From Tillus elongatus (taxonomy: Eukaryota > Arthropoda > Insecta > Coleoptera > Cleridae): 64,000 nucleotides of DNA. The DNA lies in the NCBI GenBank assembly GCA_964006375.1, contig OZ023263.1:131592954-131656953 (forward strand). The letters run 5' to 3'. The notes under the pieces were generated by a model. It was not told the origin of the DNA. It searched no databases and worked only from the letters and a program-made list of their open reading frames with translations. The translations under genes were made by a program, and so were the position numbers. Numbering within the stretch: position 1 is the stretch's first letter; the number at the start of each line of letters is the position of its first letter. This document shows, piece by piece, positions 14,701-28,000 of this stretch.

Positions 14701-15229
14701 AACTATTGCAGATATCGAGTTACAGATTATTTGATTTTTATCCATTAACGTCCCTTCATATTATATATGAGTTTTATCGAATTCGGCGGACTTTCATTTT
14801 TTCGCAATTTTTCCATACTAAGTCGTGTTCTTTTTTGAGCCAAAATTTTTTTGGTCTGATATTAAGCTTAAATTGTGTCCGCCCATACTTTAAACTTAGT
14901 TAAATGTCGGAGTAAAATCAGTTCTTATGTAACTCAAGAATTTTTCAATTTAGAGAGGTTTAAAGACTGTTCGAAAAAAACAAAAATAATTTTTTACAAA
15001 AACTATCACAAATCTAAAACTATTGCAGATATCGAGTTACAGATTTTTTGATTTTTATCCATTAACGTTACTTCATATTATATATGAGTTTTATCGAATA
15101 TGGCGGACTTTCATTTAATTTTAGTCTGAGATTAAGCTCAAATTGTGTCCGCCTAGACTTTAAACTCAGTTAAATGTCTGAGTAAAATCAGTTCTTATGT
15201 AACTCAAGAATTTTTCAATTTAGAGAGGT
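8703..15229 (+). repeat. Unit 4: canonical start, then divergent monomer block
   Basis: Up to about 10,400 this block copies unit 2 at a constant offset of 5,527 bp, including the private type E variants. The pattern then switches to monomers outside the A-J set: linkers CTATGTCG, CATAAGTCG or none, TTTGCACATAC in place of TCCGCC, and short deletions such as CATATTATATGACTT (10,695) and CGCAATATTTCTTTTTTG (11,982). These monomers are more divergent from one another. A deleted J-like monomer at about 15,113 closes the block, so the interval between successive type A starts (8,703 to 15,230) is 6,527 bp. Confidence 0.8.
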
Positions 15230-18200
15230 TTGAAGACAGTTCGAAAAAAACAAAAATATTTTTTTACAAAAACTATCACACTTCTAAATCTATTGCGGAT
15301 ATCGAGTTACAGATTATTTGATTTTTATCCATTAACGTTACTTCATATTATATATGAGTTTTATCGAATATGGCGGACTTTCATTTTTTCGCAATTTTTC
15401 CATACTATAGTCGTGTTCTTTTCTGAGTCAAAATTTTTTTGGTCTGAGATTAAGCTCAAATTGTGTCCGCCTAGACTTTAAACTTAAATGTCGGGGTAAA
15501 GTCAGTTCTTGTGGTACTCAAGAATTTTTCAATTTAGAGAGGTTTGAAGACTGTCCCAAAAAACTAAAATAATTTTCTACAAAAACTATCACAATTCTAA
15601 AACTATTGCAGATATCGAGTTACAGGTTATTTGATTTTTATCCATTAACGTTACTTCATATTATATATGAGTTTTATCGAATATGGCGGACTTTCATTTT
15701 TTCGCAATTTTTCCACAAGTCGTGTTCTTTTTTGAGCCAAAATTTTTTTGGTGTGAGATTACGCTCAAATTGTGTCCGCCTATACTTTAAACTTAGTTAA
15801 ATGTCGGAGTAAAATCAGTTTTTATGTAACTCAAGAATTTTTCAATTTAGAGAGGTTTGAAGACTTCGAAAAAAACAAAAATAATTTTTTACAAAAACTA
15901 TCACAATTCTAAAACTATTGCGGATATCGAGTTACAGATTATTTGATTTTTATCCATTAACGTTACTTCATATTATATATGAGGTTTATCGAATATGGCG
16001 GACTTTCATTTTTTCGCAATTTTTCCATACTATAGTCGTGTTCTTTTTTGAGCCAAAATTTTTTTGGTCTGAGATTAAGCTCAAATTGTGTTTGCACATA
16101 CTTTAAACTTAGTTAAATGTCGGAATAAAATCAGTTCTTATGTAGCTCAAGAATTTTTCAATTTAGAGAGGTTTGAAGACTGTCCCAAAAAACTTAAATA
16201 ATTTTCTACAAAAACTATCACAATTCTAAAACTATTGCCGATATCGAGTTACAGATTATTTGATTTTTATCCATTAACGTTACTTCATATTATATATGAG
16301 TTTTATCGAATATGGCGGACTTTCATTTTTTCGCAATTTTTCCATACTATATTTGATCTGAGATTAAGCTCAAATTGTGTCCGCCCATACTTTAAACTTA
16401 GTTAAATGTCGGAGTAAAATCAGTTCTTATGTAACTCAAGAATTTTTCAATTTAGAGAGGTTTGAAGACTGTTCGAAAAAAACAAAAATAATTTTTTACA
16501 AAAACTATCACAATTCTAAAACTATTGCAGATATCGAGTTGCAGATTATTTGATTTTTATCCATTAACGTCCCTTCATATTATATACGAGTTTTATCTAA
16601 TTTGGAGGACTTCCTTTTTTTCGCAATTTTTCCATACTATACTATACAGTCGTGTTCTTTTTTGAGCCAAAATTTTTTTGGTCTGAGATTAAGCTCAAAT
16701 TGTGTCCGCCTAGACTTTAAACTTAGTTAAATGTCGGAGTAAAATCAGTTCTTATGTAACTCAAGAATTTTTCAATTTAGAGAGGTTTGAAGACTGTTCG
16801 AAAAAAACAAAAATAATTTTTTACAAAAACTATCACAATTCTAAAACTATTGCCGATATCGAGTTACAGATTATTTGATTTTTATCCATTAACATTACTT
16901 CATATTATATGACTTTTATCGAATATGGCGGACTTTCATTTTTTCGCAATTTTTCCATACTATATTTGATCTGAGATTAAGCTCAAATTGTGTCCGCCCA
17001 TACTTTAAACTTGGTTAAATGTCGGAGTAAAATCAGTTCTTATGTAACTCAAGAATTTTTCAATTTAGAGAGGTTTGAAGACTGTTCGAAAAAAACAAAA
17101 ATAATTTTTTACAAAAACTATCACAATTCTAAAACTATTGCCGATATCGAGTTACAGTTTATTTGATTTTTATCCATTAACATTACTACATATTATATGA
17201 GTTTTATCGAATATGGCGGACATTCATTTTTTCGCAATTTTTCCATAATAGTCGTGTCCTTTTTTGAGCCAAAATTTTTTTGGTCTGAGATTAAGCTCAA
17301 ATTGTGTTTGCACATTCTTTAAACTTAGTTAAATGTCGGAATAAAATCAGTTCTTATGTAGCTCAAGAATTTTTCAATTTAGAGAGGTTTGAAGACTCCC
17401 AAAAAACTACAATAATTTTCTACAAAAACTATCACAATTCTAAAACTATTGCCGATATCGAGTTACAGATTATTTGATTTTTATCCATTAACGTTACTTC
17501 ATATTATATATGAGTTTTATCGAATATGGCGGACTTTCATTTTTTCGCAATTTTTCCATACTATGTCGTTTTCTTTTTTGAGCCAAATTTTTTTTGGTCT
17601 AAGATTAAGCTCAAATTGTGTTTGCACATACTTTAAACTTAGTTAAATGTCGGAATAAAATCAGTTCTTATGTAGCTCAAGAATTTTTCAATTTAGAGAG
17701 GTTTGAAAACTGTTCCAAAAAAAAAAAATAATTTTCTATAAAAACTATCACAATTCTAAAACTATTGCAGATATCGAGTTACAGATTATTTGATTTTTAT
17801 CCATTAACGTCCCTTCATATTATATATGAGTTTTATCGAATTCGGCGGACTTTCATTTTTTCGCAATTATTCCATACTATACAAAGTCGTGTTCTTTTTT
17901 GAGCCAAAATTTTTTTGGTCTGAGATTAAGCTCAAATTGTGTCCGCCCATACTTTAAACTTAGTTAAATGTCGGAGTAAAATCAGTTCTTATGTAACTCA
18001 AGAATTTTTCAATTTAGAGGTTTGAAGACTGTTCGAAAAAACCAAAAATAATTTTTTACAAAAACTATCACAATTCTAAAACTATTGCAGGTATCGAGTT
18101 GCAGATTATTTGATTTTTATCCATTAACGTCCCTTCATATTATATATGAGTTTTATCGAATTTGGCGGACTTTCATTTTTTCGCAATATTTCTTTTTTGA

Positions 18201-21200
18201 GCCTAATTTTTTTTGGTCTGAGGTTAAGCTCAAATTGTGTTTGCACATTCTTTAAACTTAGTTAAATGTCGGAATAAAATCAGTTCTTATGTAGCTCAAG
18301 AATTTTTCAATTTAGAGAGGTTTGAAGACTGTCCCAAAAAACTAAAATAATTTTCTACAAAAACTATCACAATTCTAAAACTATTGCCGATATCGAGTTA
18401 CAGATTATTTGATTTTTATCCATTAACGTTACTTCATATTATATATGAGTTTTATCGAATATGGCGGACTTTCATTTTTTCGTAATTTTTCCATACTGTC
18501 GTGTTCTTTTTTGAGCCAAAATTTTTTTGGTCTGAGATTAAGCTCAAATTGTGTTTGCACATACTTTAAACTTAGTTAAATGTCGGAGTAAAATCAGTTC
18601 TTATGTAACTCAAGAATTTTTCAATTTAGAGAGGTTTGAAGACTGTTCGAAAAAAACAAAAATATTTTTTTACAAAAACTATCACAATTCTAAAACTATT
18701 GCGGATATCGAGTTACAGATTATTTGATTTTTATCTATTAACGTTACTTCATATTATATATGAGTTTTATCGAATATGGCGGACTTTCATTTTTTCGCAA
18801 TTTTTCCATACATAAGTCGTGTTCTTTTTTGAGCCAAAATTTTTTTGGTCTGAGATTAAGCTCAAATTGTGTTTGCACATACTTTAAACTTAGTTAAATG
18901 TCGGAATAAAATCAGTTCTTATGTAGCTCAAGAATTTTTTAATTTAGAGAGGTTTGAAGACTGCCCCAAAAAACTAAAATAATTTTCTACAAAAACTATC
19001 ACAATTCTAAAACTATTGCCGATATCGAGTTACAGATTATTTGATTTTTATCCATTAACGTTACTTCATATTATATATGAGTTTTATCGAATATGGCGGA
19101 CTTTCATTTTTTCACAATTTTTCCATACTGTTCTTTTTTGAGCCAAATTTTTTTTGGTCTGAGATTAAGCTCAAATTGTGTTTGCACATACTTTAAACTT
19201 AGTTAAATGTCGAAATAAAATCAGTTCTTATGTAGCTCAAGAATTTTTCAATTTAGGGAGGTTTGAAAACTGTTCCAAAAAAACAAAAATAATTTTCTCT
19301 AAAAACTATCACAATTCTAAAACTATTGCGGATATCGAGTTACAGATTATTTGATTTTTATCCATTAACGTTACTTCATATTATATATGAGTTTTATCGA
19401 ATATGGCGGACTTTCATTTTTTCGCAATTTTTCCATACTATATTTGATCTGAGATTAAGCTCAAATTGTGTCCGCCCATACTTTCAACTTAGTTAAATGT
19501 CGGAGTAAAATCAGTTCTTATGTAACTCAAGAATTTTTCAATTTAGAGAGGTTTGAAGACTGTTCGAAAAAAACAAAAATATTTTTTTACAAAAACTATC
19601 ACAATTCTAAAACTATTGCAGATATCGAGTTGCAGATTATTTGATTTTTATCCATTAACGTCCCTTCATATTATATATGAGTTTTATCGAATTTGGCGGA
19701 CTTTCATATTTTCGCAATTTTTCCATACTATATAAGTCGTGTTCTTTTTTGAGCCAAATTTTTTTTGGTCTGAGATTAAGCTCAAATTGTGTTTGCACAT
19801 ACTTTAAACTTAGTTAAATGTCGGAATAAAATCAGTTCTTATGTAGCTCAAGAATTTTTCAATTTAGAGAGGTTTGAAGACTGCCCCAAAAAACTAAAAT
19901 AATTTTCTACAAAAACTATCACAATTATAAAACTATTGCCGATATCGAGTTACAGATTATTTGATTTTTATCTATTAACGTTACTTCATTATGTGAAAAC
20001 TGGAACCTGTGATGAGCACTAATAAGTACGCTTGGAGAACACCCATATCAACACAGCACATATTTCAGAGACCTTACGATCGTTTCGTTGACCAAGTCAA
20101 CATCTTCAGAGGAAGAAAATTAGAATTTAGAAAATTAGAATTTTTCTTCCTCTGAAGATGTTGACTTGGTCAACGAAACGATCGTAAGGTCTCTGAAATA
20201 TGTGCTGTGGTGATTTGGGTGTTCTCCAAGTGTACTTATTCGTTACTTCATATTATATATGAGTTTTATCGAATATGGCGGACTTTCATTTTTTCGCAAT
20301 TTTTCCATACTATGTCGTGTTCTTTTTTGAGCCAAATTTTTTTTGGTCTGAGATTAAGCTCAAATTGTGTTTGCACATACTTTAAACTTAGTTAAATGTC
20401 GGAATATAATCAGTTCTTATGTAGCTCAAGAATTTTTCAATTTAGAGAGGTTTGAAAACTGTTGCAAAAAAACAAAAATAAATTTCTATAAAAACTATCA
20501 CAATTCTAAGACTATTGCAGATATCAAGTTACAGATTATTTGATTTTTATCCATTAACGTTACTTCATATTATATATGAGTTTTATCGAATATGGCGGAC
20601 TTTCATTTTTTCGCAATTTTTCCATACATAAGTCGTGTACTTTCTTGAGCCAAAATTTTTTTGGTCTGAGATTAAGCTCAAATTGTGTTTGCACATACTT
20701 TAAACTTAGTTAAATGTCGGAATAAAATCAGTTCTTATGTAGCTCAAGAATTTTTCAATTTAGAGAGGTTTGAAAACTGTTCCAAAAAAACAAAAATAAT
20801 TTTCTATAAAAACTATCACAATTCTAAAACTATTGCAGATATCGAGTTACAGATTATTTGATTTTTATCCATTAACGTCCCTTCATATTATATATGAGTT
20901 TTATCGAATTCGGCGGACTTTCATTTTTTCGCAATTTTTCCAGTCGTGTTCTTTTTTGATCCAAAATTTTTTTGGTCTGAGATTAAGCTCAAATTGTGTC
21001 CGCCCATACTTTAAACTTAGCTAAATGTCGGAGTAAAATCAGTTCTTATGTAACTCAAGAATTTTTCAATTTAGAGGTTTGAAGACTGTTCGAAAAAAAC
21101 AAAAATAATTTTTTACAAAAACTATCACAATTCTAAAACTAGTGCCGATATCGAGTTACAGATTATTTGATTTTTATCCATTAACGTCCCTTCATATTAT

Positions 21201-22985
21201 ATATGAGTTTTATCGAATTTGGCGGATTTTCATTTTTTCGCAATTTTTCCATACTTATTTATTAATCGTGTTCTTTTTTGAGCCAAATTTTTTTCGGTCT
21301 GAGATTAAGCTCAAATTGTGTTTGCACATACTTTAAATCTAGTTAAATGTCGGAATAAAATCAGTTCTTATGTAACTCAAGAATTTTTCAATTTAGAGAG
21401 GTTTGAAGACTGTTCGAAAATACAAAAATAATTTTTTACAAAAACTATCACAATTCTAAAACTATTGCAGATATCGAGTTGCCGATTATTTGATTTATAT
21501 CCATTAACGTCCCTTCATATTATATATGAGTTTTATCGAATGTGGCGGACTTTCATTTTTTCGCAATTTTTCCATACTATAGTCGTGTTCTTTTTTGAGC
21601 CAAAATTTTTTTGGTCTGAGATTAAGCTCAAATTGTGTTTGCACATACTTTAAACTTAGTTAAATGTCGGAATAAAATCAGTTCTTATGTAGCTCAAGAA
21701 TTTTTTAATTTAGAGAGGTTTGAAGACTGCCCCAAAAAACTAAAATAATTTTCTACAAAAACTATCACAATTCTAAAACTATTGCCGATATCGAGTAACA
21801 GATTATTTGATTTTTATCCATTAACATTACTTCATATTATATATGTTTTATCTAATATGGCGGACTTTCATTTTTTCGCAATTTTTCCATACTGTCGTGT
21901 TCTTTTTTGAGCCAAATTTTTTTTGGTCTGAGATTAAGCTCAAATTGTGTTTGCACATACTTTACTTAGTTAAATGTCGGAATAAAATCAGTTCTTATGT
22001 AGCTCAAGAATTTTTCAATTTAGGGAGGTTTGAAAACTGTTCCAAAAAAAATAATAATTTTCTATAAAAACTATCACAATTCTAAATCTATTGCGGATAT
22101 CGAGTTACAGATTATTTGATTTTTATCCATTAACGTTACTTCATATTATATATGAGTTTTATCGAATATGGCGGACTTTCATTTTTTCGCAATTTTTCCA
22201 TACTATATTTGATCTGAGATTAAGCTCAGATTGTGTCCGCCCATACTTTAAACTTAGTTAAATGTCGGAGAAAATCAGTTCTTATGTAACTCAAGAATTT
22301 TTCAATTTAGAGAGGTTTGAAGACTGTTCGAAAAAAACAAAAATAATTTTTTACAAAAACTATCACAATTCTAAAACTATTGCAGATATCGAGTTGCAGA
22401 TTATTTGATTTTTATCCATTAACGTCCCTTCATATTATATATGAGTTATATCGAATTTGGCGGACTTTCATTTTTTCGCAATTTTTCCATACAAAGTCGT
22501 GTTCTTTTTTGAGCCAAAATTTTTTTGGTCTGAGATTAAGCTCAAATTGTGTTTGCACATACTTTAAACTTAGTTAAATGTCGGAATAAAATCAGTTCTT
22601 ATGTAGCTCAAGAATTTTTCAATTTAGAGAGGTTTGAAGACTGTCCCAAAAAACTAAAATAATTTTCTACAAAAACTATCACAATTCTAAAACTATTGCC
22701 GATATCGAGTTACAGATTATTTGATTTTTATCCATTAACGTTACTTCATATTTTATATGAGTTTTATCGAATATGGCGGACTTTCATTTTTTCGCAATTT
22801 TTCCATACTATATTTGATCTGAGATTAAGCTCAAATTGTGTCCGCCCATACTTTAAACTTAGTTAAATGTCGGAGTAAAATCAGTTCTTATGTAACTCAA
22901 GAATTTTTCAATTTAGAGAGGTTTGAAGACTGTTCGAAAAAAACAAAAATAATTTTTTACAAAAACTATCACAATTCTAAAACTA
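15230..22985 (+). repeat. Mosaic block: copy of unit 1 start, then divergent monomers
   Basis: The first ~1.3 kb repeats the start of unit 1 at an offset of 15,124 bp, including its private variants (AATGTCTGAGTAAAATC, GAAGACAGTTCG, GGGGTAAAGTCAG, TCCACAAGTCGTG). From about 16,800 to 18,500 it repeats 10,600-12,300 at an offset of about 6.2 kb. Beyond this come divergent monomers and, at 19,990-20,240, an unrelated fold-back insertion. Confidence 0.8.
19990..20240. mobile_element. Fold-back (long inverted repeat) element inserted in the satellite
   Basis: A 251 bp stretch unrelated to the satellite interrupts one monomer. It contains two 98 bp arms, 20,021-20,118 and 20,143-20,240, that are reverse complements of one another with about three mismatches, separated by a 24 bp loop. 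An unpaired 31 bp lies left of the left arm. The monomer resumes exactly where it left off, and CGTTACTTCAT stands on both sides (19,979-19,989 and 20,241-20,251) like an 11 bp target duplication. It has no coding capacity, so it would be a non-autonomous fold-back or MITE-like element. The family is not recognised. Confidence 0.8.
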
Positions 22986-25900
22986 TTGCAGATATCGAGT
23001 TGCAGATTATTTGATTTTTATCCATTAACGTCCCTTCATATTATATATGAGTTTTATCGAATTTGGCGGACTTTCATTTTTTCGCAATTTTTCCATACTA
23101 TACTATACAAAGTCGTGTTCTTTTTTGAGCCAAAATTTTTTTGGTCTGAGATTAAGCTCAAATTGTGTCCGCCTAGACTTTAAACTCAGTTAAATGTCGG
23201 AGTAAAAACAGTTCTTATGTAACTCAAGAATTTTTCAATTTAGAGAGGTTTGAAAACTGTTCCAAAAAAACAAAAATAATTTTCTATAGAAACTATCACA
23301 ATTCTAAAACTATTGCAGATATCGAGTTACAGATTATTTGATTTTTATCCATTAACGTCCCTTCATATTATATATGAGTTTTATCGAATTTGGCGGACTT
23401 TCATTTTTTTGCAATTTTTCCATAAGTCGTGTTCTTTTTTGAGCCAAAATTTTTTTGATCTGAGATTAAGCTCAAATTGTGTCCGCCCATACTTTAAACT
23501 TAGTTAAATGTCGGAGTAAAATCAGTTCTTATGTAACTCAAGAATTTTTCAATTTAGAGAGTTTTGAAGACTGTTCGAAAAAAACAAAAATAATTTTTTA
23601 CAAAAACTATCACAACTCTAAAACTATTGCAGATATCGAGTTGCAGATTATTTGATTTTTATCCATTAACGTCCCTTCATATTATATATGAGTTTTATCG
23701 AATTCGGCGGACTTTCATTTTTTCGTGTTCTTTTTTGAGCCAAAATTTTTTTGGTCTGAGATTAAGCTTAAATTGTGTCCGCCCATACTTTAAACTTAGT
23801 TAAATGTCGGAGTAAAATCAGTTCTTATGTAACTCAAGAATTTTTCAATTTAGAGAGGTTTAAAGACTGTTCGAAAAAAAATAATAATTTTTTACAATAA
23901 CTATCACAAATCTAAAACTATTGCAGATATCGAGTTACAGATTATTTGATTTTTATCCATTAACGTCCCTTCATATTATATATGAGTTTTATCGAATTTG
24001 GCGGACTTTCATTTTTTCGCAATTTTTCCATACTTATAAATCGTGTTCTTTTTTGGGCCAAAATTTTTTTGGTCTGAAACTAGGCTCAAATTGTGTCCGC
24101 CTAGACTTTAAACTTAGTTAAATGTCGGAGTAAAATCAGTTCTTATGTAACTCAAGAATTTTTCAATTTAGAGAGGTTTGAAAACTGTTCCAAAAAAACA
24201 AAAATAATTTTCTATAAAAACTATCACAATTCTAAAACTATTGCAGATATCGAGTTACAGATTATTTGATTTTTATCCATTAAAGTCCCTTCATATTATA
24301 TATGAGTTTTATCGAATTCGGCGGACTTTCATTTTTTCGCAATTTTTCCATAAGTCGTGTTCTTTTTTGAGCCAAAATTTTTTTGATCTGAGATTAAGCT
24401 CAAATTGTGTCCGCCCATACTTTAAACTTAGTTAAATGTCGGAGTGAAATCAGTTCTTATGTAACTCAGGAATTTTTCAATTTAGAGAGGTTTGAAGACT
24501 GTTCGAAAAAAACAAAAATAATTTTCTATAAAAACTATCACAATTCTAAAACTATTGCAGATATCGAGTTACAGATTATTTGATTTTTATCCATTAACGT
24601 TACTTCATATTATATATGAGTTTTATCGAATATGGCGGACTTTCATTTTTTCGCAATTTTGCCATAAGTGGTGTTCTTTTTTGGGCCAAAATTTTTTTGG
24701 TCTGAGATTAGGCTCAAATGGTGTCCGCCTAGACTTTAAACTTAGTTAAGTGTCGGAGTAAAATCAGTTCTTATGTAACTCAAGAATTTTTCAATTTAGA
24801 GAAGTTTGAAGACTGTCCCAAAAAACTAAAATAATTTTCTACAAAAACTATCACAATTCTAAAACTATTGCCGATATCGAGTTACAGGTTATTTGATTTT
24901 TATCCATTAACGTTACTTCATATTATATATGAGTTTTATCGAATATGGCGGACTTTCATTTAATTTTAGTCTGAGATTAAGCTCAAATTGTGTCCGCCTA
25001 GACTTTAAACTCAGTTAAATGTCGGAGTAAAATCAGTTCTTATGTAACTCAAGATTTTTTCAATTTAGAGAGGTTTGAAGACTTCGAAAAAAACAAAAAT
25101 AATTTTTTACAAAAACTATCACAATTCTAAAACTATTGCGGATATCGAGTTACAGATTATTTGATTTTTATCCATTAACGTTACTTCATATTATATATGA
25201 GGTTTATCGAATATGGCGGACTTTCATTTTTTCACAATTTTTCCATACTATAGTCGTGTTCTTTTTTGAGCCAAAATTTTTTTGGTCTGAGATTAAGCTC
25301 AAATTGTGTTTGCACATACTTTAAACTTAGTTAAATGTCGGAATAAAATCAGTTCTTATGTAGCTCAAGAATTTTTCAATTTAGAGAGGTTTGAAGACTG
25401 TCCCAAAAAACTAAAATAATTTTCTACAAAAACTATCACAATTCTAAAACTATTGCCGATATCGAGTTACAGATTATTTGATTTTTATCCATTAACGTTA
25501 CTTCATATTATATATGAGTTTTATCGAATATGGCGGACTTTCATTTTTTCGCAATTTTTCCATACTATATTTGATCTGAGATTAAGCTCAAATTGTCTCC
25601 GCCCATACTTTAAACTTAGTTAAATGTCGGAGTAAAATCAGTTCTTATGTAACTCAAGAATTTTTCAATTTAGAGAGGTTTGAAGACTGTTCGAAAAAAA
25701 CAAAAATAATTTTTTACAAAAACTATCACAATTCTAAAACTATTGCAGATATCGAGTTGCAGATTATTTGATTTTTATCCATTAACGTCCCTTCATATTA
25801 TATATGAGTTTTATCGAATTTGGCGGACTTTCATTTTTTCGCAATTTTTCCATACTATACTATACAAAGTCGTGTTCTTTTTTGAGCCAAAATTTTTTTG

Positions 25901-28000
25901 GTCTGAGATTAAGCTCAAATTGTGTCCGCCTAGACTTTAAACTCAGTTAAATGTCGGAGTAAAAACAGTTCTTATGTAACTCAAGAATTTTTCAATTTAG
26001 AGAGGTTTGAAAACTGTTCCAAAAAAACAAAAATAATTTTCTATAGAAACTATCACAATTCTAAAACTATTGCAGATATCGAGTTACAGATTATTTGATT
26101 TTTATCCATTAACGTCCCTTCATATTATATATGAGTTTTATCGAATTTGGCGGACTTTCATTTTTTCGCAATTTTTCCATAAGTCGTGTTCTTTTTTGAG
26201 CCAAAATTTTTTTGATCTGAGATTAAGCTCAAATTGTGTCCGCCCATACTTTAAACTTAGTTAAATGTCGGAGTAAAATCAGTTCTTATGTAACTCAAGA
26301 ATTTTTCAATTTAGAGAGTTTTGAAGACTGTTCGAAAAAAACAAAAATAATTTTTTACAAAAACTATCACAACTCTAAAACTATTGCAGATATCGCGTTG
26401 CAGATTATTTGATTTTTATCCATTAACGTCCCTTCATATTATATATGAGTTTTATCGAATTCGGCGGACTTTCATTTTTTCGTGTTCTTTTTTGAGCCAA
26501 AATTTTTTTGGTCTGAGATTAAGCTTAAATTGTGTCCGCCCATACTTTAAACTTAGTTAAATGTCGGAGTAAAATCAGTTCTTATGTAACTCAAGAATTT
26601 TTCAATTTAGAGAGGTTTAAAGACTGTTCGAAAAAAACAAAAATAATTTTTTACAATAACTATCACAAATCTAAAACTATTGCAGATATCGAGTTACAGA
26701 TTATTTAATTTTTATCCATTAACGTCCCTTCATATTATATATGAGTTTTATCGAATTTGGCGGACTTTCATTTTTTCGCAATTTTTCCATACTTATAAGT
26801 CGTGTTCTTTTTTGGGCCAAAATTTTTTTGGTCTGAAACTAGGCTCAAATTGTGTCCGCCTAGACTTTAAACTTAGTTAAATGTCGGAGTAAAATCAGTT
26901 CTTATGTAACTCAAGAATTTTTCAATTTAGAGAGGTTTGAAAACTGTTCCAAAAAAACAAAAATAATTTTCTATAAAAACTATCACAATTCTAAAACTAT
27001 TGCAGATATCGAGTTACAGATTATTTGATTTTTATCCGTTAAAGTCCCTTCATATTATATACGAGTTTTATCGAATTCGGCGGACTTTCATTTTTTCGCA
27101 ATTTTTCCATAAGTCGTGTTCTTTTTTGAGCCAAAATTTTTTTGGTCTGAGATTAGGCTCAAATGGTGTCCGCCTAGACTTTAAACTTAGTTCAGTGTCG
27201 GAGTAAAATCAGTTCTTATGTAACTCAAGAATTTTTCAATTTAGAGAAGTTTGAAGACTGTCCCAAAAAACTAAAATAATTTTCTACAAAAACTATCACA
27301 ATTCTAAAACTATTGCCGATATCGAGTTACAGGTTATTTGATTTTTATCCATTAACGTTACTTCATATTATATATGAGTTTTATCGAATATGGCGGACTT
27401 TCATTTAATTTTAGTCTGAGATTAAGCTCAAATTGTGTCCGCCTAGACTTTAAACTCAGTAAATGTCGGAGTAAAATCAGTTCTTATGTAACTCAAGAAT
27501 TTTTCAATTTAGAGAGGTTTGAAGACTGTTCGAAAAAAACAAAAATATTTTTTTACAAAAACTATCACACTTCTAAATCTATTGCGGATATCGAGTTACA
27601 GATTATTTGATTTTTATCCATTAACGTTACTTCATATTATATATGAGTTTTATCGAATATGGCGGACTTTCATTTTTTCGCAATTTTTCCATACTATAGT
27701 CGTGTTCTTTTCTGAGTCAAAATTTTTTTGGTCTGAGATTAAGCTCAAATTGTGTCCGCCTAGACTTTAAACTTAAATGTCGGAGTAAAATCAGTTCTTA
27801 TGGTACTCAAGAATTTTTCAATTTAGAGAGGTTTGAAGACTGTCCCAAAAAACTAAAATAATTTTCTACAAAAACTATCACAATTCTAAAACTATTGCAG
27901 ATATCGAGTTACAGGTTATTTGATTTTTATCCATTAACGTTACTTCATATTATATATGAGTTTTATCGAATATGGCGGACTTTCATTTTTTCGCAATTTT
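22986..28000 (+). repeat. Canonical higher-order units resumed, with two-monomer deletion
   Basis: Types E, F, G, H and I at 22,986-24,435 copy unit 1 at an offset of 21,583-21,585 bp. The hybrid monomer at 24,555 and the J after it copy 5,107-5,600 at an offset of about 19,450, including the private change CAAGATTTTTTCAATTT. At about 25,080 types A and B are skipped and C follows directly. From there to about 28,000 the sequence copies 6,319-9,270 at an offset of 18,816-18,817 bp. Confidence 0.85.
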
